The notes under the pieces are model-generated. The model ran no database searches. It was not told where the DNA came from and worked only from the letters and a program-made list of their open reading frames with translations. A stretch of DNA of 64,000 bases from Myxococcales bacterium. GTDB lineage: Bacteria > Myxococcota_A > Polyangia > Polyangiales > JADJMO01. The translations under genes and the position numbers were made by a program. This document shows positions 24,839 through 34,691 of the stretch, piece after piece. Numbering within the stretch: position 1 is the first letter of the stretch; each line of letters begins with the position of its first letter. The stretch spans positions 62,001 to 126,000 of the forward strand of contig JADJMO010000003.1 of NCBI GenBank assembly GCA_016709545.1. The letters are read 5' to 3'.

Positions 24839-26803
24839 GTGCGGCACGCGAGCTGCACCGCACGCCGCGTGAAAGCCGTTCGCCCCTCGCCGTTCCTCGC
24901 GCTGCTCCAGAGGGACGAAGGACACACCCGGCTGGACGAGATCTGTGAGTTCGCGCCCGCCGATGGCGAGGACGAGGAGCGCGTCCTCTGGCTCACCGAT
25001 CTGGTCGAGTGGCTGCGACCGGCGCGTGGCGAGCGCTTCGCGCCGCGTCTGCGGTTCCTCGAGGCGCGTCTCCGACAGCAGCCCGCGTCCCGGGCCGCCG
25101 TGGCGAGGACGTTCGAGCGGCTCGTGTCGAGGATCGAGGTCGAGCGACTCCTCGCCTACGGGGGGATTCCCCTCGACTTTCACTTCTTCGGCGCGGTCCG
25201 CGAGTGGCTCTTGCTGCACACGTTGCCCACCGCCTGCAAGACGAGCGACGGCGCCTCGGTGCTGCGCATCGCGCTCGCAGAGGGGGATCTCCAGTGGGTG
25301 GGCGCTCCGGGCCTGATCGCGTTCTTCCGCGGCTTCGTCGACGCTCCGCTCGCCGAGTCGCTGAGCCGCGCGCTCCGCGGCGCGCTGACCGATCTCGCCC
25401 ACCAGCTGGTGGCGCAGGCCCACGCGCCCAACGTGCGGCGGCTCGCGGCGGGCGATCGCTCGCCGTTCCACGGCCTCTACGAGGCGGTCGCCACCTTCGA
25501 CGCCGCGCCGACCGACGACGCGGGTTACCTTGCGCTCCGCGGTCGGGTTCGCCAGTGCAGCCTCCTCCTGGGGGCGCACGGCGCGGAGCTCGTCGAGCGG
25601 GGCGCGAGCCTCAACACCACCTTCCAGCTCCGGCGCATGGGCGAGCAACTGCGGCGGCTCGACGTCCTGACCACCGTCCGCCACGATCCGAGCGACGAGG
25701 CCCTGGCCGAGGCGCTGGCCGCGATCGCGAAGGACGTCGTCCGCGGCACCAACGGTCGGCGGCTCTTCACCCGCAGCGCCGATCTCCTCGCCCAGAACAT
25801 CGTCGACTCGGCGGCCGAGGTGGGGCGCTCGTACCTCGACGAAGAGCGCTCCTCGTTCCGGGCCGCGGCGCTCGCGGGCGCGGGCGGTGGCGCCATCATG
25901 GCGGGGGCCACGATCGCCAAGTACGCGCTCGCCGCGCTGCACCTGCCGGCGCTCTACGAGGGGGTCGTCTTCGCGGTCAACTACGGCGCGGCCTTCTGCG
26001 CCGCCTACCTGCTCCACTTCACGATCGCGACCAAGCTGCCGGCCCACACCGCCGCGGTGCTCGCGCGGTCCGTGCAAGGGGGCGCGGGCCATCGCGCGCG
26101 CCTGCGCGACTTCGTGACCGTGTTCCGCTCGACGGTCCGCCTGCAGATCGCCGGCCTGTTCGGCAACGTGGTCGTCGCGGGCCCGCTCGCCCTCGTCGCC
26201 GATCGCGGCTTCCGCGCGCTCGCGGGGCGCCACCTCGTCTCGGCGCACACGGCCGAGCACGTGCTGACCTCGACCTCGCTCCTCGGGCCGTCGTTCCTCT
26301 TTGCCGGTCTGACCGGCGTGTTCCTGTGGGTGAGCAGCCTCGTCGGGGCGTATGGCGACAACTGGACACGGGCCGCCGCGCTGGCCGATCGCCTCGCGAC
26401 GAACCGCCGCGTGCTGCGCCGCATCGAGCCCACGCGCGCGCGCGCCTGGGCCGACGCCGTCGTCGGGCGCGTCGGAGGCCTCGCCGGCAACGCGACGCTC
26501 GGCCTCCTGCTGGGGCTCGTGCCCGCGGCGTTCGTCATCGCGCACGTCCCGGTCGAGATCCGGCACGTCACGGTGAGCACCAGCGCGGTCGCCCTCGCGC
26601 TGTCGCAGGGGGTCGGCACGCGCGCGGAGGTGGTCCTCGCCCTGTCCGGGCTCGTCGTGATCGGCGTCGTCAACGTGGTGGTGTCGTTCGTCCTCGCCCT
26701 GTTCCTCGCCCTGCGCGCGAGCCAGGGGATGCGCCCGGCGCCGGCTTCGATCGCGCTCGTGCGCATCGGCCTCGGCCGCTGGCTGCGCGGGCGACCGGTC
26801 TGA
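24839..26803 (+). CDS. Gcr-family (so-called site-specific recombinase) membrane protein
   Basis: About 650 aa. The N-terminal half is soluble and helical; the C-terminal half has some 6-7 membrane segments. VNYGAAFCAAYLLHFTIATKLPA and a GVFLWVSSLVGAYGDN stretch match the family named site-specific recombinase (Gcr) in databases. That name is historical: the protein has no recombinase catalytic motif and its biochemical role is unestablished. Start is GTG 24839 or GTG 24869. Confidence 0.72.
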   Translation: MRHASCTARRVKAVRPSPFLALLQRDEGHTRLDEICEFAPADGEDEERVLWLTDLVEWLRPARGERFAPRLRFLEARLRQQPASRAAVARTFERLVSRIEVERLLAYGGIPLDFHFFGAVREWLLLHTLPTACKTSDGASVLRIALAEGDLQWVGAPGLIAFFRGFVDAPLAESLSRALRGALTDLAHQLVAQAHAPNVRRLAAGDRSPFHGLYEAVATFDAAPTDDAGYLALRGRVRQCSLLLGAHGAELVERGASLNTTFQLRRMGEQLRRLDVLTTVRHDPSDEALAEALAAIAKDVVRGTNGRRLFTRSADLLAQNIVDSAAEVGRSYLDEERSSFRAAALAGAGGGAIMAGATIAKYALAALHLPALYEGVVFAVNYGAAFCAAYLLHFTIATKLPAHTAAVLARSVQGGAGHRARLRDFVTVFRSTVRLQIAGLFGNVVVAGPLALVADRGFRALAGRHLVSAHTAEHVLTSTSLLGPSFLFAGLTGVFLWVSSLVGAYGDNWTRAAALADRLATNRRVLRRIEPTRARAWADAVVGRVGGLAGNATLGLLLGLVPAAFVIAHVPVEIRHVTVSTSAVALALSQGVGTRAEVVLALSGLVVIGVVNVVVSFVLALFLALRASQGMRPAPASIALVRIGLGRWLRGRPV

Positions 26804-26806
26804 GCG

Positions 26807-27999
26807 TCAGCGCTCGAGGTGCTCGAGCACCGAGCGCGCGCTCATCGTGCCCTTGTAGACGTAGAGCCGCCCGGGCCGGTCCTCGTCCAGCACCTCCGCG
26901 CTCACGCGCAGCCGCTGGCTCACCGCGAACAGGATCCGCTCCGAGAGGCCGGCCTCCACGAGCTCGACGCGCTTCCACACGGCGTCGCGGCTCCAGTAGC
27001 CGAGCACCTCGAGGTACACGCGCGCCTTGCCCTTGCTGAACACGAGGTCGGGCACGCACAGCCCGACGCCGGGGAGCTCGAGGATCGTGGCCGCGCGCGC
27101 CACCTTCCACTTGGATTTCAGCGCCTCGAACGACTCCACCAGGCGCTGCACTTCTTCCGGGAAATCATCCCCGCCGGTCACGCTCTTGCCGCCGAGGCCG
27201 CCCTTGGTCGAGAACTTCAGCGGCGTGCGCTCCTTGCCCCAGCGGAGCTCCGCGTCGAGCTCGAAGGCGTCGCACGCGCGGAGCACGGGCAGCACGAGCG
27301 CGAGCTGGAGGCCGTATTTGGTGCCCGCGTCGAACATGCTGAACGGGCCCTCGATGGTGATCTGGTAGCCCTTCTCGTGCGACGCGATCACGTGCAACAG
27401 GCGCAGGAACTTGAGGCGACGGAAGAGCGCGCGGTAGCCCTCGGCGCCGGCGCAGGTCACCCGGCACACCACGCGCACGGCGCGCAGCAGCACCGCCTGC
27501 GCCTGGCCGAGCTCCCACTGCTCGACCAGCATGTCCGGGGTCAGCGCGGGGGCGCGGACGAGCGCGTGCGCGCCGGGCAGGTCGGCGTAGAGGGCGCGCT
27601 CCATGTCGTTCGGGTCGACGCCGTGGGTCGTGGCCCCGAGGGCGAGCAGCGCGGCGCGGTCGAAGGTGCCCTCGCGGCGCGCGGCGGCGGCGGCGCGGAA
27701 CACCGTCTGCCGCAGGACCGCGGGATCGACGGCGGGGGCGCGGCCCACTCGCAGGCGTCGTCGGCGAGCTTACGTAAGCCCTTCTGCAACTTGACCGGCG
27801 ACGGCGCCATCGCGAGCTCGGCGAGCGCGGCGTCCAGCGCGGGCTCGAGGTCCTCGCGCAGCTCTCCCTCGCCGCCCTTGAGCACGGTCAGCACGGCGGC
27901 GGCCACCTCCTTGGCGCGCGCGCGGGCCTTCGCGTCGAGCGTGGGCAGGTGCAGCTCGCCCGAGCGCTTGCGGGCGAGGACGAGGTCACCGGTAAGCAA
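26807..27999 (-). CDS. Bax1-like (DUF790) nuclease, partner of XPB (one-base frameshift near 27737)
   Basis: Two phases join into one 397-aa protein once one C is restored in a C5 run at about 27733-27737: the first half starts MLTGDLVLARK, the second contains VDPAVLRQTVFRAAAAA. The nuclease core shows PDLVFSKGKARVYLEVLGYW, a PD-(D/E)xK-like arrangement as in the archaeal XPB-associated nuclease Bax1 (DUF790). Its start overlaps the end of the helicase gene by 14 bp. It probably cuts 3' or 5' of a bubble opened by the helicase, by analogy with archaeal Bax1. Confidence 0.82.
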
Positions 28000-29340
28000 C
28001 GTGCTCCCTCCGGCGGTCGCTCGTGTTGGTCTCGGCGGTGCCCGCGGTGACGAGCTCGTAGAGGATGGCGCGCTTGTCGCCCTTCTTGCGGAGCACGCGG
28101 CCGAGGCGCTGCACGTGCTCGCGCACCGAGCCGGAGCCGGAGAGGACGACGCCGACGTTGGCGTCGGGCACGTCGACGCCCTCGTTGAGCACCTTGGAGG
28201 TGACCACCGCGCCGTAGGCGTGGCTCGAGAGGCCGGCGAGGATCTCGCTGCGCTCCTTGATCTTGGTGCGGTGGGTGATGGTCGGCACGAGGAAGCGGAG
28301 CGAGACCTTGTAGGCCGTGGCGTTGTCCTGCGTGAACACGATGCAGCGGTCGTCCTTGTGCACGTGCAGCAGGTGCTCCACGTAGTCGAGCTTCATCGGC
28401 GCCGAGAACGCGAGCTCGCGCTGGCGACGGTAGGCCAACATGGCGCGACGGCCCTCGGGGCTCCGGGTCGAGCGCATGATGAAGTCCTGCCACCCGGTGG
28501 GCGAGCTCATGCGGATGCCCTGGCGCATGATGAAGCCGCGGTAGATGGCGCGCTCGTGGTCGTGCTCCTCGCGCTCCTCGGGCGAGAGGTCGACCGCGAT
28601 GGTCTCGGTCTCGTATTCGGCGAGGAACTCGCCGGTGAGCTCGGTGATGTCGCGGCGGTAGACGATGGGGCCGACCAGCGACTCGAGCTCGGTCTCGCGG
28701 CCGTCCTGGCGCTCCGGGGTGGCGGTGAGCCCGAGGCGGAACGGCGCGAGCGACAGGCGCGCGGCGAGCGCGTAGGTGGCGCCGGGCAGGTGGTGGGCCT
28801 CGTCGAACACCACGAGCCCGAACTCGCGCCGAGGTGCTCCATGTGGAGGTAGGCGGAGTCGTAGGTGGTGACGGTGAGCGGCTTCACCTCGTGGTGCCCG
28901 CCGCCCACGATGCCGACCTCGAGGCCGAACGTGGTGCGCAGCGAATCGTACCACTGGCGCACGAGGTCGAGCGTGGGCGCGATGACCAGTGTGCTGCGGC
29001 GCTTGTCCTCGATGGCCATCACCGCGACGTGGGTCTTGCCGGCGCCGGTCGGGAGCACGACCACGCCGCGGCCCTTGGCCTTGCGCCACGCCTCGACCGC
29101 CTCGGCCTGGTAGGGGCGCGGCTCGCGGTGGACCACGGCGCCGTGGGGCAGCTCGGCGTAGGCGCGCGCGCGATCCTCGAACGGCGCGCCGCTGCGGTGG
29201 AGCGCGGCGAACACCTCGGCGTAGGCGATGGCGGGCGCGCGGTGGCACGCGGTGCGCGCATCCCAGGTGCAGGCGGGCAGGCTCGTGGACTCCGGCACCC
29301 CGCGCACCTCGAGGGTGCCGGCGCGGAACTCCAGCGTCAC
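27986..29340 (-). CDS. XPB-like superfamily 2 DNA helicase (one-base frameshift near 28838)
   Basis: A 451-aa helicase after adding one missing base near 28838. N-terminal damage-recognition-like segment (LEFRAGTLEVRG), then Walker A PTGAGKTH, VVFDEAHH, LTATPER and the C-terminal motif VQRLGRVLRKKG. Layout and pairing with a DUF790 nuclease mark it as XPB type, unwinding DNA in nucleotide excision repair. The GTG at 29340 overlaps the upstream stop in GTGA. Bacterial copies are less common than UvrABC, which is presumably elsewhere. Confidence 0.88.
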
Positions 29341-29897
29341 CACGCGACGAGCCGGTCCAGCGTGATGGCGCAGGCCGCGCGCACGCTGAGGTGGTTGTAG
29401 GCGGTGGGCCCGGTGATCGGGGGGAGGCGCCCGTCGGCCTCGGCGCACAGGCTCGGCGCGAGGCCCCACGAGGTGCCGAACAGCACGAGCACGACGCGCG
29501 GGTCGTCGGAGCGCAGGCGCGCGCGGGCGGCGTCCCAGTCGAGCGCCACGCCTCCCGCGTCGGCGCGGGCGGCGGTGATCCAGATCTCGACGTTCGCGCG
29601 GCCGCCGAACGAGGCCACGGCCTCCTCGACGTTCGCGACGACGCGCACGCCCTCGAGGGCTTCCTTGCGGCTCGGGATGCGCTTGCCGCTCGAGCCGTCT
29701 TTCCAGTGGCCGACGATCGCCGAGACGAGGTCGCGCTGGGCCTCGATCGGCGAGGTGACGAAGAACGACTCGGCCCCGAACGTGCGCGCCGAGCGCGAGA
29801 GGTCGTGGACGTCGAGGTTGGTGACCGCGCTCGTCACGATCGCGCCCGCGCGATCGAGGACGGGGTGGTGCACGAGGGCGATGGCGAGCCTGCGCAC
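29337..29897 (-). CDS. SPOUT-type RNA methyltransferase (PF09936-like)
   Basis: A 186-aa protein. The pattern VHHPVLDRAGAIVTSAVTN, LDVHDLSRSARTFG, FGTSWGLAPS and YNHLSVRAACAITLDRL matches a small TrmD-related SPOUT methyltransferase family. It would methylate an RNA using SAM through the C-terminal knot. Target unknown. The GTG start follows a GAGGGGCGG stretch. It is the first gene of an overlapping three-gene operon with the helicase and nuclease. Confidence 0.85.
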   Translation of the reverse strand: MRRLAIALVHHPVLDRAGAIVTSAVTNLDVHDLSRSARTFGAESFFVTSPIEAQRDLVSAIVGHWKDGSSGKRIPSRKEALEGVRVVANVEEAVASFGGRANVEIWITAARADAGGVALDWDAARARLRSDDPRVVLVLFGTSWGLAPSLCAEADGRLPPITGPTAYNHLSVRAACAITLDRLVAW

Positions 29898-29947
29898 CCG
29901 CCCCTCGGTAGCACAAAAGCACGGCGGCCACCGAAGTGGCCGTCGCG

Positions 29948-30367
29948 GTCGCAGGCGCCCGTACGCCGAGTTCTGTTCCGCGGCTCGGTCGCCCTCGCCG
30001 CGGTGACGATCATTCCTCTAGGACCCGCGTCGCCACGGGTCTCGTGCAGCCTACCCGGAGGCACCGGGCGGGTCGCCCTTCCGACGCCTTTCGACGCCGT
30101 CGCCTCCCTATGTGGCCTTGCTCCAGGTGGGGTTTTCCCTGCCATCGTCGTTGCCGACGACGCGGTGGGCTCTTACCCCGCCGTTTCACCCTTACCGGGC
30201 GCGCCGCGAACGACGAGCCCGGCGGTCTGTTCTCTGTGGCACTCTCCTCGCAGTCACCTGCACCGGGCGTTACCCGGCACCTCACCCTGTGGAGCTCGGA
30301 CGTTCCTCCCGCGACGAACGAGCCTCGCGGCTCGCGCGCCACCGGCGACCGCCTGGGCCCCTGCGAC
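29948..30367 (-). ncRNA. rnpB: RNase P RNA, bacterial class A
   Basis: On the minus strand the sequence shows the class A landmarks: a start near P1, GAGGAACGTCCGAGCTCC, GTGCCGGGTAACGCCCGG, GGTAAGGGTGAAACGG, and the 3' ACAGAACTCGGCGTAC. The P1 ends pair: GTCGCAGG at the 5' end with CCTGCGAC at the 3' end (plus coordinates 30360-30367 and 29948-29955). About 420 nt. It matures tRNA 5' ends. A -10-like TATGCT lies 7 bases upstream of the 5' end (30374-30379). Several long open frames across it are spurious. Confidence 0.97.
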
Positions 30368-30414
30368 GCGAGCAGCATAGCGGGTCGGGGGCGGGATTGG
30401 GGTACGTTGCGCGG

Positions 30415-31545
30415 GTGGCCCGTCCAGGTCGTCCGCCCGGCAAGTACACGCAGTACCGCCGCCTGAGCCAGCTCCGCGAGATGCTCGAGGCGCACCCGAA
30501 GGGGCTCTCGCTCTACGAGATCGCCGTCAAGCTGCGGGTCACCGACCGCTCGGTGCGCCGGTACCTGCGCGAGCTCGAGCGCGAGGTCGACCTCGACCGC
30601 ACCCCCGAGCCCGGCGGCACCGGGGGCATCCTCGTGCGGATCCCCGCGCGCGACCTGCCCCGCCGCGTGAAGCTGCACCGCACGCAGATCTACGGCCTGC
30701 TCATGGCCCGCCGGGTGTTCTCGATGCTCGCCGGCACCACGTTCGAGCACGTGCTCCGCGACGCGGTCGACACCCTGCTCTCGCACGTGCAACGCCCACC
30801 GCGCAAAGGCGCCGAGATCGACCCCGACACGCGCCTCGAGGACCGCTTCCTCTACCTGCCGGCCAACCCGATGAAGGTGCCCGAGGGCGCGGCCGAGGTG
30901 CTCGACGGCGTGCTCGACGCGTGCGCGCAGCTCCGGGTGTGCCGCGTCCGCTACCGCAAGGCGCAGGGCACCGGCGAGGAGGCGCTCACCATCCACCCGT
31001 ACGCGGTCGTCCTCTACAAGGACACCATCTACTGCGTGGCCCACGTGGTCGAGCGCGACGCGGTGCGCACGCTGCGCGTCGATCGCATGGTCGACGCCGA
31101 CGCCGACCCGCTGAACCACTTCGCGCTGCCCGCCGGGTTCTCGGTGGACAAGCACTTCGAGGGCCAGTTCGGCGTGCACACCTCGGCCGAGCGGCAACGG
31201 GTGGTCGTGGATTTCCACCCCAAGGTGAAGGACCTCGTGGCCACGCGCCGCTTCCCGGGCGAGCAGGGCGACGCGCCGTGCGTCGAGCTCCCAGGGGGGT
31301 GGACGCGCCTCTCGATGTTCGTGGGCGACACGCCGGAGCTGCGCGCGTGGGTGCTCGGCTTCGGCGATACCGCCCAGGTCGTCGAGCCCGCGGCCTTGCG
31401 CGAGAGCATCGCCGCCGAGCTCGCCGCGGCCCTCGCGCTCTACCAGGCGCCGGCGCCGAAGCCGACGAAGCCGACCAAGACGAAGGCGGTCGAAACGCCG
31501 CCGCCTGGTGATACGTTGGCGAAGAAGCCCCGGAGGAAGCGCTAG
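30415..31545 (+). CDS. WYL-domain transcriptional regulator
   Basis: A 376-aa protein. Residues 12-60 form an HTH (LREMLEAHPKGLSLYEIAVK). The middle and C-terminal halves hold the WYL fold with YRKAQGTGEEALTIHPYAVV and the RVDRM strand pair. A Lys/Pro-rich tail ends the protein. WYL proteins sense nucleic acid or nucleotides and control repair and defence genes. The GTG start lies 48 bp from the rnpB 5' end, divergent. The stop overlaps the next start (TAGTG), so it is translated with the ATPase gene. Confidence 0.9.
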   Translation: MARPGRPPGKYTQYRRLSQLREMLEAHPKGLSLYEIAVKLRVTDRSVRRYLRELEREVDLDRTPEPGGTGGILVRIPARDLPRRVKLHRTQIYGLLMARRVFSMLAGTTFEHVLRDAVDTLLSHVQRPPRKGAEIDPDTRLEDRFLYLPANPMKVPEGAAEVLDGVLDACAQLRVCRVRYRKAQGTGEEALTIHPYAVVLYKDTIYCVAHVVERDAVRTLRVDRMVDADADPLNHFALPAGFSVDKHFEGQFGVHTSAERQRVVVDFHPKVKDLVATRRFPGEQGDAPCVELPGGWTRLSMFVGDTPELRAWVLGFGDTAQVVEPAALRESIAAELAAALALYQAPAPKPTKPTKTKAVETPPPGDTLAKKPRRKR

Positions 31546-34235
31546 TGGCCGAATCGAAGGAGACGCGAGAGTCGACGAAGCGGGGGCCCATGTTCGGGCG
31601 CCTGCCCGAGCTGCGGGCCATCGAGCAAGCCGCCGACGAGGTGGTGGCGAGCAACGAGCCGCGGGTGGTGTCGCTCGTCGGAGCGGCCGGCGTCGGCAAG
31701 TCGCGGATCGTCGCCGAGGCGCTGGGCCGCCTGCGCAACCGCGGGGGAGGGCGCAAGGAGCCGCGGGTGTACCGCGCGATCGCCCGCCAGAGCGGCGGCA
31801 GCTTCGACGTGCTCGACCGCCTCCTGCGCACGCGCTTCGACCTGCCCTACGGCATCCACGACGAGGTCGCGCGCGAGAGCCTGCGCGAACAGGTGGCCGC
31901 GCTGCTCGACGACCGCAAGGTCGGCGACGTCCTCTATTTCCTGGGATCGATCCTGCAGCTCGAGTTCCCGCGCTCGCCGCTGGTCGACGCCATCGCCGAC
32001 GATCAGATGCAGCTCGCCGCGCTGCGCCGTGCGGTGCTGAAGCGCCTGCTCGAGGCCGACGCCGCGAACTCCACGAGCCGCGGCGTGCTCACGGTGGTCC
32101 TCGAGGACCTGCACCACGCCCACGACGACACCCTCGAGATCGTCGAGTACCTCGGCGCGCACGTGCAGGCGCCCATGCTGCTGGTCGTCACCGCGCGCCC
32201 CGAGCTCTCCGCGCAGCGCGCCGGCTTCGCGGCCGCCCTCGGGAGCCGACACGTCCCGCTCGAGGTGGGCCCGCTGCCCGACATGGACGCCGAGCGCATG
32301 ATGGAGCAGCTGCTCGCGCCGGTCGCGGCCGGGGGCGGCGAGGTCCCGACGGAGCTCGTCGAGTCGGCGGTCGACATGGCGGGCGGCAATCCGGCGCTCC
32401 TCGAGCGCATGGTGCGCATCCTCCACGACAGCGGCGTGCTCGTGGCCGAGGACGTCCCCACCGACGACCCCGACATCCACGAGGAGCGCTGGCGCGTGAA
32501 CCTCGACCTCCTCTCCGAGGTCCAGCTCCCGATGACCGTGCAGGACGCGGTCAACGCGCGCATCGCGGCGCTCTCCACCGAGGAGCGCAACCTGCTCGAG
32601 AAGGCCGCCACGATGGGCGCGGTGTTCTGGCTCGGCGGGCTCGTGGTGATGAGCCGCATCCAGCTGCGATCGCCCGAGATCTGGGACCCGGCCCGCAACG
32701 AGGACGAGGCGGGGATCGCCGCGATCCTCGAGGATCTCGTCGAGCGAGACTACCTGCTCCCGATGCCGGACTCCACGTTCCCCGGCGAGAAGGAGTTCGT
32801 CTTCAAGCACAACCTCGAGCGCGAATCGCTCGAGAAGCTGGTCTCGACGACGGTCGGCAAGAAGTACCACCAGGCGCTCGCCGACTGGCTCGAGTACCGC
32901 ACGGGGGTGCGCGCGCACGAGGAGCACGTCGCGGCGCTCGCCTGGCACCGCGAGCGCGCCGGCGCCACCGCGCGCGCCGCGGGCACGTGGCTCGAGGCGG
33001 GCGACATCGCGCGCGGGCGCTACGCCAACGCCAAGGCGGCCGAGTGCTACCACCGCGGCCTCGAGCTGCTCGGCGAGGACGACGCGCGCGCGCGCCTCTC
33101 CGCGCTCCACCACTACGGCGACGTCCTCGAGCTGCTCGGCCGCACCGAGGAGGCGAACGCGCAGTTCACCGCGATGCAGGCGCTCGCCTGGTCGCTGCAC
33201 CTGCAGGCCAAGGCCGGCGCGGCGCACAACCGCATCGGGCGCCTGTACCGCAACGTCGGCCGCCTCGAGGAGTCGCAGAAGCACCTCCTGGCCGGGTACG
33301 CGCTCTTCCACGCCGCCGGCGACGAGCGCGGCGTGGCCTCTTCGCTCGACGACATCGGCAAGCTCTCCTGGATGCGCGGCGACTACGCGGCGGCGCTCGA
33401 GGACATGCGCAAGGCGCTGACCACCCGCAAGCGCCTCGGCGACCGCCGCTCGATCGCGCTCTCGCTGAACAACCTCGGCCTCGTGCTGCAGGACAGCGGC
33501 CACTTCAAGGAGGCCCTCGAGGCCTTCGAGCAGTCGCTGCGCATCCGCCGCGAGATCGGCGACCTGCTGGGCGTGGTCACCACGCTGAACAACCTCGGCA
33601 CGATCGCCCAGGACCAGCGCGACGACGCGCGCGCGATGGCCCTGTTCCAGGAGGCGATCGGCATCGCCCGCGAGGTCGGCGACCGGCACAAGATCGTGCT
33701 GGTGCTCACGAACATCGGCGAGACCCACTACCGCCTCGGCTCGGTGCCCACCTCGATCGAGACCTTGAAGGAGGCAGAGAAGGTGGCCGAGGAGATCGGC
33801 GACGTGCTCTCGCTCGCCGAGGTGGTGCGCGGGCTCGGCAAGGCCTACCTCATCGGCGGCGACCTCACGAAGGCCCGCGAGTACACCTCTCGCGCGGTCG
33901 CGCTGTTCGAGCAGGTGCGCAGCAAGGTGCAGATCGGCGTCGCCCTGCGCACGCTCGGAGAGGTCACCGCGGCCGGCGGCTGGGGCCAGGACCACGTGCA
34001 GAAGGCCACCGGGAACTTCCAGCGCGCGCTGGTGCTCTTCGAGGAGGTCGGCAACGACGTGGAGCTCGCGCGGACGCAGCGCGCCTACGCGGAGTTCCTG
34101 CTGAAGGTGGTGGAGTGGCGCGACGATCCGCGCGTGCAGGCGGAGGCCAAGGAGCTGCAGCGCCGCGCGGACGACGTGTTCGCCAAGCTGAAGATCTCGG
34201 CGGTGGGGATCGATCCAGGAGCGTTCTTCTCATGA
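31545..34235 (+). CDS. STAND-type AAA ATPase with C-terminal TPR repeats
   Basis: An 896-aa protein. Walker A is GAAGVGKS (residues 46-53); Walker B is LTVVLEDLHH near 185. Residues 60-400 are the NTPase plus helical domains, and from about 430 onward at least nine TPR units follow (NRIGRLYRN, SLNNLGLVLQ, TLNNLGTIAQ, TNIGETHYRL). It is a signal-transduction ATPase of the type in which the repeats sense a ligand and the NTPase oligomerises. The GTG overlaps the WYL stop by one base. No effector domain is fused. Confidence 0.88.
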   Translation: MAESKETRESTKRGPMFGRLPELRAIEQAADEVVASNEPRVVSLVGAAGVGKSRIVAEALGRLRNRGGGRKEPRVYRAIARQSGGSFDVLDRLLRTRFDLPYGIHDEVARESLREQVAALLDDRKVGDVLYFLGSILQLEFPRSPLVDAIADDQMQLAALRRAVLKRLLEADAANSTSRGVLTVVLEDLHHAHDDTLEIVEYLGAHVQAPMLLVVTARPELSAQRAGFAAALGSRHVPLEVGPLPDMDAERMMEQLLAPVAAGGGEVPTELVESAVDMAGGNPALLERMVRILHDSGVLVAEDVPTDDPDIHEERWRVNLDLLSEVQLPMTVQDAVNARIAALSTEERNLLEKAATMGAVFWLGGLVVMSRIQLRSPEIWDPARNEDEAGIAAILEDLVERDYLLPMPDSTFPGEKEFVFKHNLERESLEKLVSTTVGKKYHQALADWLEYRTGVRAHEEHVAALAWHRERAGATARAAGTWLEAGDIARGRYANAKAAECYHRGLELLGEDDARARLSALHHYGDVLELLGRTEEANAQFTAMQALAWSLHLQAKAGAAHNRIGRLYRNVGRLEESQKHLLAGYALFHAAGDERGVASSLDDIGKLSWMRGDYAAALEDMRKALTTRKRLGDRRSIALSLNNLGLVLQDSGHFKEALEAFEQSLRIRREIGDLLGVVTTLNNLGTIAQDQRDDARAMALFQEAIGIAREVGDRHKIVLVLTNIGETHYRLGSVPTSIETLKEAEKVAEEIGDVLSLAEVVRGLGKAYLIGGDLTKAREYTSRAVALFEQVRSKVQIGVALRTLGEVTAAGGWGQDHVQKATGNFQRALVLFEEVGNDVELARTQRAYAEFLLKVVEWRDDPRVQAEAKELQRRADDVFAKLKISAVGIDPGAFFS

Positions 34236-34690
34236 GCGGTTTCACCTTCGCCGAGACGATGTCCGGCAGCTATTTCCTCGACGAGGCGCCGCAGCGCGAC
34301 CTCGCGATGTCGTTCACGGTGAAGGTGGAGGTGCACTCGCTCTCCCGGTTCGTGCGCGACCGCATGGCCACGATCGAGGGCGAGGTGGTGCTGGAGGGCC
34401 GGGCGGACCACCGCGCGCTCCGCGGCACGCTGGAGATGGACCTCCTGCTCGGGCGCAAGCTGCGGTACGAGTTCGACTTCGTGGACGACGCCGGGCGGAA
34501 GTGCCGGTTCGCGGGGCAGAAGGACGTGGAGTTCACGCGGCTGATGCACACGATGACGACGCTGCCCGGCGAGCTGTTCGCGGACGGGAAGCGGTTCGCC
34601 ACGGCCACGGTGCGGTTCGACGCGCGGTCGGATCTGGGGGCGTTCCTCGGGAGCTTCCGGCCGCTGGGGCTGCCGGGGTTCCGGCGCTAG
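34232..34690 (+). CDS. small protein, 152 aa, third gene of the WYL/STAND operon
   Basis: Start overlaps the ATPase stop (ATGA). The sequence is beta-rich with no signal: GFTFAETMSGSYFLDEAPQ, then FTVKVEVHSLSRFVRDR and RYEFDFVDDAGRKCRF. From memory a similar module is found beside or fused to GMC oxidoreductases, but I cannot confirm it. It may be the effector, or a lipid- or steroid-binding partner, of the STAND protein. The four-base overlap argues for stoichiometric production. Confidence 0.6.
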   Translation: MSGFTFAETMSGSYFLDEAPQRDLAMSFTVKVEVHSLSRFVRDRMATIEGEVVLEGRADHRALRGTLEMDLLLGRKLRYEFDFVDDAGRKCRFAGQKDVEFTRLMHTMTTLPGELFADGKRFATATVRFDARSDLGAFLGSFRPLGLPGFRR

Positions 34691-34691
34691 C

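Noticed and set aside
30010..31218. Minus-strand open frame over rnpB and the WYL gene
   Set aside because: It covers a clear RNase P RNA and is antisense to a well-supported gene.
31508..34240. Long plus and minus frames over the STAND ATPase
   Set aside because: GC-rich shadow frames of the ATPase; only the last part (34232-34690) is a genuine gene.
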